DNA from: Opitutaceae bacterium
GTDB lineage: Bacteria; Verrucomicrobiota; Verrucomicrobiia; Opitutales; Opitutaceae
Assembly: GCA_016794785.1 (NCBI GenBank)
Contig: JAEUHC010000027.1
Location: 124,001-188,000, forward strand
DNA length: 64,000 bases
Direction: 5' to 3'
Part shown: in pieces, positions 18,075 through 25,196 of the stretch
How the letters are laid out: each line of letters opens with the position of its first letter
How positions within the stretch are numbered: position 1 is the first letter of the stretch
Notes under the pieces: model-generated
The model's input: only the letters and a program-made list of their open reading frames with translations
Told to the model about the DNA's origin: nothing
The model's database searches: none
Translations under genes and position numbers: made by a program

Positions 18075-18980
18075 TTACTCGGCCTTGACGGCGGGGCGCT
18101 TGGCGCGGAGAGGTTTCTTCTTCGGCGCGACGGCGGCATCAGTCTCGCCTTCGACAGCGGCGGCGACATCGGCCGGGAGGTCGACCTTGGCGAGCACATC
18201 TTCGTCGCCGGCGGCGGCGATCGAGGCGGTCGGCTCGATGCCGGCCGTCGTGGACTTGAGGTCGGCCTGGCCGCGCTGGGCGCGGCGGGTCTCGCGCTGG
18301 GCGAGGCCGCTCTGGATCGCGGCCGTCACGGCCTCGACGATGATGCGGATGGACTTCACCGCGTCGTCGTTGCCCGGGATCGGGTGCGAGACGCTGGTCG
18401 GGTCGGAATTGGTGTCCACGAGGCCAATGCAGGGGATGCCGCAACGGGCCGCCTCGGCGACCGCGATCTTGTGGTGGTTGACGTCGATCACAAACATGGC
18501 CGACGGCAGGCCGGGCATCTCGGCGATGCCGGCGAAATTCTTCTGCATGCGGGTCATCTCGCGCTTGATGGCCGACTCCTCCTTGCGGGGGAGCTTGGAC
18601 ATCTCGCCGCTCGTCTCCATCGCTTGATACTTCTTATACTTGGCGATCGAGCGCTTCACAGTCTCGTAATTGGTGAGCGTGCCGCCGAGCCAGCGGTCGA
18701 CGCAGAGGGGCATGTTCACGGAAGCCGCGGCCTCGCGCATGATGTCGGCGGCCTGGCGCTTGGTGCCGACGAAGAGCACATTGCCGCCATTGGCGACGGC
18801 GTCCTCAAGGAATTGGCAGGCCTTGGTCAGCGCATCGTGCGTCTTTCCGAGGTCGATGATCGACACGCCTTGGCGGTGATCGAAAATAAAGGGCTTGGAA
18901 CGGGGGTTCCAGCGCTTGGTCTGGTGGCCGAAGTGGACGCCTGCGTCGAGCAGGTCCTTGGGCGTGATGCTGATGCTCAT
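18075..18980 (-). CDS. rpsB: 30S ribosomal protein S2
   Basis: S2 is a late-assembling small-subunit protein that helps anchor S1. The 301-residue product begins with the expected MSISITPKDLLDAGVHFGHQ and contains HFGHQTKRWNP, VDRWLGGTLTNY and GIPCIGLVDTNSDP, all diagnostic for S2. The core ends near residue 235. A C-terminal extension of about 65 residues rich in Ala, Asp, Glu and Lys makes it longer than the E. coli protein (241). The tail is low-complexity with a basic end, as often seen in PVC bacteria. It is the first gene of the rpsB-tsf operon; 213 bases separate it from the divergent tRNA-Met gene and must hold its promoter. Confidence 0.97.
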   Translation of the reverse strand: MSISITPKDLLDAGVHFGHQTKRWNPRSKPFIFDHRQGVSIIDLGKTHDALTKACQFLEDAVANGGNVLFVGTKRQAADIMREAAASVNMPLCVDRWLGGTLTNYETVKRSIAKYKKYQAMETSGEMSKLPRKEESAIKREMTRMQKNFAGIAEMPGLPSAMFVIDVNHHKIAVAEAARCGIPCIGLVDTNSDPTSVSHPIPGNDDAVKSIRIIVEAVTAAIQSGLAQRETRRAQRGQADLKSTTAGIEPTASIAAAGDEDVLAKVDLPADVAAAVEGETDAAVAPKKKPLRAKRPAVKAE

Positions 18981-19150
18981 GGTGGATCGGATGTATCTGG
19001 CGACACACAGGTCGGCCGGAGGGCCGCCTTATGATCGTTGGGTTATGGTTTGGTTTTGGTTGGCTGACGTTTCTGACGAAAGAGCCGTCCAAAACACCTC
19101 CCGCGTTCGGCGCTGGCAAGCGCGAATTCCTGAATAATCCGAAAATGGCG

Positions 19151-19179
19151 TTGACAGTGCCACGGGCGATGCGGACTTT
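19151..19179 (+). promoter_or_regulatory. Sigma-70-type promoter for tRNA-Met
   Basis: A perfect -35 TTGACA (19151-19156) is followed after 17 bases by GACTTT (19174-19179). Transcription would begin near 19186, about 8 bases before the mature tRNA 5' end, which fits a short tRNA leader. Confidence 0.6.
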
Positions 19180-19193
19180 GCGCGTCCCCTTGT

Positions 19194-19270
<77 letters not shown>

Positions 19271-19275
19271 ATTTC

Positions 19276-19308
19276 AGCCCTCCGTATCTCCGATGCGGGG
19301 GGCTTTTT
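19276..19308 (+). terminator. Intrinsic terminator after tRNA-Met
   Basis: AGCCCTCCGTATC pairs with GATGCGGGGGGCT (G-T pairs allowed) and is followed by five T. It separates the tRNA from the isomerase gene that starts 10 bases later. Confidence 0.75.
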
Positions 19309-19318
19309 GTGAATCAGC

Positions 19319-20344
19319 ATGTCTTCCGAAGCGCCGTCCGCAGTCCCGGTTTCCCTCAGCCGAAAGCGCCTCGGTTTGGTCATACATTCCTACTGGCAGC
19401 GGTGGCACAACGGAATGGCGACAGCGGCGCTCCCTCCCTTTGACTCGGAACTGGCAGTGTTGAAACACGTGCGCGACCTCGGGGCGGGCAGCTTCCAGAT
19501 TACCGTGAAGGCTTGGCGTCCGGACCTCGCCGACGCGATGCGGCGTGAAGCCGAGGCGGGGAGCGTCAAACTGGAGGCCAGTTTGGATCTGCCGCGCGAC
19601 ACGGCCGACGCAGTGCGTTTCGAGCATGAAGTGGCGCTGGCCCGGCAGGCCGGCATGACGGTGCTGCGCACCTGGATTGGTGGCCGGCGCTACGAGGATT
19701 TCCAGACATGCGAAGCCTTCTATGCTTTCAAGGCGCGCGCGCGGCGCGGGATTGAGCTGGCGGAGCCCATCATCCGACGCCACGGGCTGCGGCTCGGGGT
19801 CGAGAACCACAAGGATTTCCATGCGCCCGAGCTCGTCGAGATGCTGACCCGCATCGGCAGCGAGTGTCTTGGGACCTGCATCGACTTCGGCAACAGCCTC
19901 GCGCTCCTCGAAGACCCGCTCGCTGTCGTGGAGGCGCTCGCGCCCCTTGCGGTCACGACTCACATCAAGGATATCGCGGTGCAGGAGAGCCCCGAGGGCT
20001 TCCGCATGGCCGAGGTGCCGCTCGGCGAGGGCATCCTCGATTTGCCGCGGATGCTCGCGACCGTGGAGCGCGCCAACCCGAGCGTGGAGCACCACCTCGA
20101 AATGATCACCCGTGATCCGCTGGAGGTGAGGTGCCGGCAAGAGGGTTATTGGGCGACTTTTCCTGACAAGCCGCGCGCCGAACTCGAGCGCACGCTCGGC
20201 TTCGTGCGCGCCCATGCGGCGCGCGTGCTGCCCTCCATCGCGGGCAAAACCGCCGACGAGGTGCTTGCGTTGGAGGAGGGAAATAACCGCCGTTGCTTCG
20301 CGGCGAGCGCGCAGCTCGGGTTTGCGCCGGCCCGGGCGCTTTAG
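19319..20344 (+). CDS. Sugar phosphate isomerase/epimerase-like TIM-barrel protein
   Basis: The 341-residue protein belongs to the xylose-isomerase-like TIM-barrel superfamily (AP endonuclease family 2 fold). The typical metal-ligand positions are visible along the barrel: E in GVENHKDFHAPE, D in CIDFGNSLAL, H in VTTHIKDIAV, and E in HHLEMITRDPLEV. Proteins of this type isomerise or epimerise sugars and inositols or act as dehydratases in cyclitol catabolism; the substrate is not evident. A TIM-barrel end (LERTLGFVRAH) is followed by a short tail. The gene converges with the quinoprotein dehydrogenase, and the two stop codons overlap by four bases. The start at 19319 comes right after the tRNA terminator, so its promoter must lie within or around that structure. 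Confidence 0.78.
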   Translation: MSSEAPSAVPVSLSRKRLGLVIHSYWQRWHNGMATAALPPFDSELAVLKHVRDLGAGSFQITVKAWRPDLADAMRREAEAGSVKLEASLDLPRDTADAVRFEHEVALARQAGMTVLRTWIGGRRYEDFQTCEAFYAFKARARRGIELAEPIIRRHGLRLGVENHKDFHAPELVEMLTRIGSECLGTCIDFGNSLALLEDPLAVVEALAPLAVTTHIKDIAVQESPEGFRMAEVPLGEGILDLPRMLATVERANPSVEHHLEMITRDPLEVRCRQEGYWATFPDKPRAELERTLGFVRAHAARVLPSIAGKTADEVLALEEGNNRRCFAASAQLGFAPARAL

Positions 20345-22512
20345 TCCTGGGGCAGGGCAAACGCCACATAGGCGTCGCCCGCGCCAGACTTGCCACCCAC
20401 GCGACCGCCGCCTGTCGCGGTGATGACGACGAATTGCCGGCCACCGGCCTCATAGACCGCGGGCGCGGCCGTGCCCGCGAAGGGCAGCTTCGCTGACCAA
20501 AGTTCCTTCCCGGTGTCGACGTCGAAGGCGCGCAGCTTTTCGTCCTCCGTTCCGGCGACAAACACGAGCCCGCCCGCGGTCACGGTCGCGCCGCCCAAAT
20601 TTTGTGAGCCGGTGATCGGCACGCCTTGTTTCGTGAGCTCCTCCAATTCGCCGAGCGGCACGCGCCAGAGAATTTTTCCCGTGCTGAGATCGTAGCAGTT
20701 GAGCAGACCCCAGGGCGGCTTGATGCCGGGGTATCCCTCGTGATCGACGAGAAACTGGAAACCATCGAAGACGTAGAGCGGCCGGTTCGGGTCCTGCGTG
20801 GCGCTGGCCACGGGCGGCGGTTGATCGCGGCGGAAAAGAAAATCCAGCAGCGCCTTTTCCTCGGCGGGGGCGAGCGGCGGGCTCGGCGGCATCGCGCCGC
20901 GCCCGGTTTTCATGAGCGCGATGACAGCTTCGTCGGTCGAGCGCGACTTGAGGCCGATGAGCGGCGGGGCGACGCCCACGCCCTCGCGGTTCGCGCCGTG
21001 GCAAGCGATGCAGGTGCGGCCGTAGATTTTTTCGCCTTCGGTCGGGGGTGTGCGCGGATGGCGGGGACGCTCGTCGTTGGCGAGCACAGTGATCTTCGAG
21101 ACCCAGCGGTTGGAAGTGATATAAAGCCGGCCGGTCGCCACATCGACGGCCGCGCCCGACCACTCTGCGCCACCGCGGGAGCCGATGAAGAGGTTGGGCT
21201 TTCCCTCGGTGAAGGGCTGGTAGAAACCGTAGCTCGACCGCGCGACCTGCGCCTCGACAAACGCCCGCGCTTCGGGCGAGCGGTCCGTGATCATCGAAGG
21301 CTCAAACTCCATTCGCGAAATCTGCTCGGGCAGCTCAGGGTCCGGCTGGTAGGGCGCGGTGCGCTCGCCCGGCAGAGTGCTCACCGGCGCGCGCCGCAGG
21401 CGAAACGGAAAGATCGGTTTGCCGCTCGTGCGGTCGAGCAGCGCAAGCGTGCCCGACTTCGCGAAGATCGTGACGGCATCGATGCGTTTCCCGTCGCGCT
21501 CGATCGTGACGAGGTTGGGCGGGCCCACGGCGTCGAGGTCCCAGATGTCGTGGCGCACGAGTTGAAAGTGCCAGCGGCGCTCGCCGGTGAGCGCATCGAG
21601 GGCGAGCACGCAGTTGCTGAACAGATTGTCGCCGAGCCGGCCCACGCCGACCATGTCCGGTCGCGGCGCGCCGAGGGCGATGAACACGAGGCCGCGCGCA
21701 TCGTCGAGCGAGATGCCGCTCCAGCCGTTGGCACCGGCCTGCGGGCCGTCCCACGTCTCCGCGCCAAACTCGCCGCCGCGCGCCACCGTGTGGAAGCGCC
21801 AAAGCGGCTTCCCGTCGCGCACATCGTAGCCGTAGATGTCGCCGTTGACGCCGGTCGTGACGAAGACGTGCCGGTAAACCACCACGCTGACCGTGCCTGC
21901 CGTGGGCAACGCCGTGCGTCCGCGTTCACCGAAGCCCGGCAGGAGCCTGCCGGTCTGCGGATCGATCGCGTAGATCCAGTCGCCGCCGCCGAAGAGGATG
22001 CGCGGGGCATTGTCCGCGTCGCCGGGCCAGTAGGTGAGGCCGCGGCGCGCCGGCCAGTCCTCGGCGCGGGCGCGCGGGGCGGGCGCGAGTTGGTAGCGCC
22101 ATTTTTCTTTGCCGGTCGCGGCATCGACGGCGACGAGCGCGCGCCCGGGCGTCGGCGCGAACATCACGCCATCGACGATGATGGGGGTGCACTGCGTGTT
22201 GCGCGCGCCGTCGCCGCTGCGGTAGGTCCACGCCGGAACGAGACGATGGACATTGGCGCGGTTGATCTGGGTGAGGGCGGAATAGCGGCGCGAGCCGTTG
22301 TCGCCCTGCGAGCGCGGCCACCGGGAAAACTGCGCGGCGTCCACCTCGGCGGCCGGCGTGAGTTCGTGCGGCAGCGCGGCGGGAATAACTTGAAACTCGG
22401 GCAGCGCCGCGCGCGCGGCGGGATCGTCGAGGGGATTGGGCGGTGTGCTGGCCGCGAGCAACCGGCCGATGGCGAGAGTCGCCAGGAGTAAAATGAGCAG
22501 CGATTGCCTCAT
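20341..22512 (-). CDS. PQQ-dependent dehydrogenase with a cytochrome c domain inserted in the propeller
   Basis: ATG 22512 is chosen because it starts a signal peptide (RQSLLILLLATLAIGRLLA) and overlaps the dus stop by ATGA; a start 17 codons upstream lacks this. The 723-residue product has quinoprotein blades such as LVAVDAATGKEKW and LRAFDVDTGKELWSAKLPF, with family segments RPDMVGVGRLGDNLFSN and RSGDGARNTQCTPIIVDG. A haem-c site, C501-I-A-C-H505, lies in an insertion of about 90 residues before the last blades rather than at a terminus. Such enzymes oxidise sugars or alcohols in the periplasm and pass electrons to the haem. The actual substrate and the source of PQQ are not evident; no pqq genes are in the window. 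Confidence 0.88.
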   Translation of the reverse strand: MRQSLLILLLATLAIGRLLAASTPPNPLDDPAARAALPEFQVIPAALPHELTPAAEVDAAQFSRWPRSQGDNGSRRYSALTQINRANVHRLVPAWTYRSGDGARNTQCTPIIVDGVMFAPTPGRALVAVDAATGKEKWRYQLAPAPRARAEDWPARRGLTYWPGDADNAPRILFGGGDWIYAIDPQTGRLLPGFGERGRTALPTAGTVSVVVYRHVFVTTGVNGDIYGYDVRDGKPLWRFHTVARGGEFGAETWDGPQAGANGWSGISLDDARGLVFIALGAPRPDMVGVGRLGDNLFSNCVLALDALTGERRWHFQLVRHDIWDLDAVGPPNLVTIERDGKRIDAVTIFAKSGTLALLDRTSGKPIFPFRLRRAPVSTLPGERTAPYQPDPELPEQISRMEFEPSMITDRSPEARAFVEAQVARSSYGFYQPFTEGKPNLFIGSRGGAEWSGAAVDVATGRLYITSNRWVSKITVLANDERPRHPRTPPTEGEKIYGRTCIACHGANREGVGVAPPLIGLKSRSTDEAVIALMKTGRGAMPPSPPLAPAEEKALLDFLFRRDQPPPVASATQDPNRPLYVFDGFQFLVDHEGYPGIKPPWGLLNCYDLSTGKILWRVPLGELEELTKQGVPITGSQNLGGATVTAGGLVFVAGTEDEKLRAFDVDTGKELWSAKLPFAGTAAPAVYEAGGRQFVVITATGGGRVGGKSGAGDAYVAFALPQD

Positions 22513-23609
22513 GCCGTGACCGTTTCCAGCGAGCATCCGTCGGCCTCGGCTGGGGTCTCGCAATTGGGCCGCGCAATCACGCCGGGATAGGGCTCGGGCG
22601 CAAATTCGCGCTCCGCCGCGCCGTCGGCCATGAGATGGCGATCACAGATCGCGAATAGCCCGGCCTCGGTCTCCGCGCGGCGCATGGCGTGAAGAAATGC
22701 CCCCGTGGGATCCACGCTTTGGCCCACGAAGTTCAGGTATTTCTTCATCTTGTTCACGTGGTAGCGCTCGGCGAGGCCCGGGGGCTGGGTCGCGCGGTAG
22801 AGCCGCTCGATGTAGTCGCGCGCATCGGCGAGCGTGAGGCGCGTCACGGGTTGGCCGGCGAATTGCTCGCGGCACTGGCGGAAGATCCACGGATTGCGGA
22901 TCGCGTGGCGGCCGATCATGACGCCGGCGGCGCGCGTCTCGGCCAGCACGGCGGCGGCGCGCGGGGCGGAGAGCACGTTGCCATTGGCGAGCACGGGGCA
23001 GCGCGCGCGGGCCACGGCATGCGCGATCCAATCGTAATGGACCTCGCTGCGATACATCTCCTTCACCGTGCGGCCGTGGACGCTGAGGAGATCGACGCGG
23101 TGCTCGTTCACCAGATCGAGCAGGCGATCGAAATTCGCCGTGTCGTCGAAGCCGATGCGCATCTTCACCGTGAAGAGCCCGGGCACGATGGCGCGCAGGC
23201 AGGCGAGGATTTCGCCTACTTTGGCGGGCTCGCGAAGGAGGCCGCCGCCGACGTTCTTCTTGTAAACCTTGGGCGCGGGGCAACCGAGGTTGAGGTCGAT
23301 GCCGGCGACGTTGTGCCGGAGCAGCTCCTCCGCGGTGCGCGCGAGGTGGCCGAGGTCCTCGCCGATGAGCTGGGCGAAGACAGGGCGGCCCGTGGTGTTC
23401 TCGTCAATCGAGCGGAGGATGTGTTTCTCCGGCTTCGACTGCGCGTGGACGCGGAAGAACTCCGTGAAGAAATAATCCGGCGCGCCGTAGTGCGCGATCA
23501 CGCCCATGAACGCGAGGTCGGTCACGTCCTGCATCGGGGCGAGCGCCGTGAGTGGCCCGCCAGGCTGCTGGCCCGCGGGGAGGGAAGGGCGGGCGCGGTC
23601 GGTCGTCAT
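22509..23609 (-). CDS. tRNA-dihydrouridine synthase (Dus family)
   Basis: The FMN enzyme reduces uridine to dihydrouridine in the D-loop of tRNAs. The 366-residue product has LTALAPMQDVTD (FMN-binding start), FAQLIGEDLGHLARTAEEL, the diagnostic GIDLNLGCPAPKVYKKNVGGGLL, the HGRT motif in LLSVHGRTVKEMY, and ANGNV plus GVMIGRHAIRNPW at the phosphate site. The catalytic Cys is the C of NLGCPAP. Sequence alone does not clearly place it in DusA, B or C, so no symbol is given. It overlaps the downstream quinoprotein gene by ATGA, which couples two functionally unrelated proteins. It lies 7 bases after the DUF151 gene, suggesting co-transcription. Confidence 0.9.
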   Translation of the reverse strand: MTTDRARPSLPAGQQPGGPLTALAPMQDVTDLAFMGVIAHYGAPDYFFTEFFRVHAQSKPEKHILRSIDENTTGRPVFAQLIGEDLGHLARTAEELLRHNVAGIDLNLGCPAPKVYKKNVGGGLLREPAKVGEILACLRAIVPGLFTVKMRIGFDDTANFDRLLDLVNEHRVDLLSVHGRTVKEMYRSEVHYDWIAHAVARARCPVLANGNVLSAPRAAAVLAETRAAGVMIGRHAIRNPWIFRQCREQFAGQPVTRLTLADARDYIERLYRATQPPGLAERYHVNKMKKYLNFVGQSVDPTGAFLHAMRRAETEAGLFAICDRHLMADGAAEREFAPEPYPGVIARPNCETPAEADGCSLETVTA

Positions 23610-23616
23610 GCGGCCC

Positions 23617-24093
23617 TCAGAATGGCGTGTCCTTCTCCTCGTCGGAGTCGGCGGCCTGCTGCTTGCGCACGCGTTCGAGAATCTCGGTCATGTCCTCGAC
23701 GGCGTCGAACACGACTCGGGCGACGTAGATCGGGCGCTTCTGCTGGAGCGCGATCACGATCGAGTCGCTGGGGCGGGCATCGAGCTCGACGATTTTCTTG
23801 CCCAGCTCGTTCTCCATGCGGAGCAGGATGCGGGCAAAAAAGGTGCCCTCGCGGGCGTCATTGATGACCACTCGCTCAAGCTGCGCGTCGAGGCCCAGCA
23901 GCAGCGCGCCGATGAGATCATGGGTGAGCGGGCGCTCCTTCTTCACGCCATCGAGCGTCATCTGGATCGCGTTACCGACGGAATGGTCGACGTAGATGAC
24001 GAAGGTCTTGTCGTCGTTGCCGAGGAAGACGGCGCACCCGTTGGCGGTGGGCATGACCCCCTTGATGGTGACGAGGACGGCGTCGTTTTGCAT
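23617..24093 (-). CDS. Bifunctional nuclease family (DUF151) protein
   Basis: The 158-residue protein matches the DUF151/BFN fold: GCAVFLGNDDKTFVIYVDH near the start, RPLTHDLIGALL in the middle, and the conserved LDARPSDSIVIALQ motif near the C-terminus. An acidic tail ends the protein. Some members have RNase and DNase activity in vitro, but the cellular role is not settled. It is the first gene of a short minus-strand group with dus and the quinoprotein dehydrogenase. The 166 bases upstream hold the palindromic repeat at 24197-24263. Confidence 0.85.
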   Translation of the reverse strand: MQNDAVLVTIKGVMPTANGCAVFLGNDDKTFVIYVDHSVGNAIQMTLDGVKKERPLTHDLIGALLLGLDAQLERVVINDAREGTFFARILLRMENELGKKIVELDARPSDSIVIALQQKRPIYVARVVFDAVEDMTEILERVRKQQAADSDEEKDTPF

Positions 24094-24196
24094 GGCGTCG
24101 GCAATGTGAGGCCGACGTCGCCCACGTGCAAGCGCCCGCCTTAATCAAGATCTCGGTGAGGTGCGGTTGGACCCGACACGATGCCGTGTCCTTCGA

Positions 24197-24263
24197 GTAG
24201 GGGCGCAGTCTTGCTGCGCCTTTGGAGCCACGAATGATGGGCGCAGCGAGACTGCGCCCCTAC
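24197..24263. repeat. Palindromic repeat (GTAGGGGCGCAG type)
   Basis: Arms of about 23 bases (GTAGGGGCGCAGTCTTGCTG on the left, CAGCGAGACTGCGCCCCTAC on the right) with a single T/C difference flank an unpaired centre of about 18 bases. The right arm contributes the TAG stop codon of lpxI. It resembles REP-type dispersed elements of high-GC verrucomicrobial genomes. Confidence 0.85.
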
Positions 24264-25111
24264 GGCGTGAAGCCGAGGAGCTGGATGCCCCAGGTCTTCG
24301 CCTGCGCGATCACGGCGGGCCGGTCGAGCATGATGACCTTGCCGGTCTCGAGCGCGGCGGCGCCGATGCGGGCCTCGCGCATCGTCTCTAGCGTGCGCAG
24401 GCCGAAGCACGGCACGTCAAAGCGCCAGTCCTGCTTCGGCTTCACGGTTTTGACGAAGAGCATGTCATCGGCCTTGAGGCCGCCGGCCCGGCGCAACATC
24501 TCGTCGGTGCCCTCGTAGGCCTCGACGGCCAGCACGGTGCCCTTGCGCACGACGCAGCCCTGGCCGATGTCGAGCCGCGCGCACTCGCGCGCGATCTGGA
24601 TGCCGTGGTCGAGGTAGTCCTGCTCGATGGGAAACTTTTTTCCCGTCATGCAGCCGGCGGTGGCCATCTGGTCGTCGAGAAACGAGCGCGCATCGAGCAG
24701 CGCGATGCCGAGCGCCTCAACCTCGCGCGCGATGGCGCCGAAGATCGTCTCGGCGTTGCGGCGCTTCAGCGTGGCGAGGATGCGGATCGCCTTGAGGTCG
24801 GGGTGAAGGCCTTTGAACAGCCGGCGCGGCGTGATCTGGCCGGCCATGAAGGCGTAGCCGGCGCCGAACTCTTTCAGCGCATCGAGCATGTGGCCGAGCT
24901 GGCCGACCTTGATCAGGCGGTAGTCGCTCTTCGCAAACGTCGCCATCAGTTCGGGCGGCGTCTCCTCCTCGAAAGCGACGAGTCGCAGCGGAATCCCCGC
25001 CGCGCGCACGGCCTTGGCCACGAGCTGAGGATAGAGCCCTTGGCCCGCGATCAGTGCGACCGGGCGGCGTGGGTCGAAGCCGGCGGGGAGGAAGATGGAC
25101 GGAGCGGGCAC
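24260..25111 (-). CDS. lpxI: UDP-2,3-diacylglucosamine pyrophosphatase LpxI
   Basis: LpxI hydrolyses UDP-2,3-diacylglucosamine to lipid X at the inner membrane surface, the fourth step of lipid A synthesis, replacing LpxH in many bacteria. The 283-residue protein (former DUF1009) shows family segments VALIAGQGLYPQLVAKA, FMAGQITPRRLF, RNAETIFGAIAREVE, GCVVRKGTVLAVEAYEGTDE, VKTVKPKQDWRFDVPCFG and the C-terminal GKVIMLDRPAVI. The catalytic Asp region is present (FDVP). The gene indicates a lipopolysaccharide-type outer membrane. No other lpx gene is adjacent. Its stop codon lies within a palindromic repeat, so the last codons may have been altered by insertion of that element. Confidence 0.93.
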   Translation of the reverse strand: MPAPSIFLPAGFDPRRPVALIAGQGLYPQLVAKAVRAAGIPLRLVAFEEETPPELMATFAKSDYRLIKVGQLGHMLDALKEFGAGYAFMAGQITPRRLFKGLHPDLKAIRILATLKRRNAETIFGAIAREVEALGIALLDARSFLDDQMATAGCMTGKKFPIEQDYLDHGIQIARECARLDIGQGCVVRKGTVLAVEAYEGTDEMLRRAGGLKADDMLFVKTVKPKQDWRFDVPCFGLRTLETMREARIGAAALETGKVIMLDRPAVIAQAKTWGIQLLGFTP

Positions 25112-25168
25112 GACGGGAGATTGCGGCGGTGGAAAAAGATGAGAAGCGGAAATGTTTCGGAGCCTGGT

Positions 25169-25195
25169 GTAGGGCGGGTCTGCGACCCGCCCTAC
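25169..25195. repeat. Short palindrome GTAGGGCGGGT...ACCCGCCCTAC
   Basis: Two 11-base arms, GTAGGGCGGGT and ACCCGCCCTAC, enclose CTGCG. It sits two bases beyond the leuS stop in the gap to lpxI. There is no T-run, so it is not a classical terminator; it looks like a second class of REP-like element. Confidence 0.8.
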
Positions 25196-25196
25196 G

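Noticed and set aside
20626..22491. Plus-strand frame of 621 codons opposite the quinoprotein
   Set aside because: Composition is Arg/Ala/His-rich without family motifs, and it lies antisense to a gene with signal peptide, blades and haem motif.
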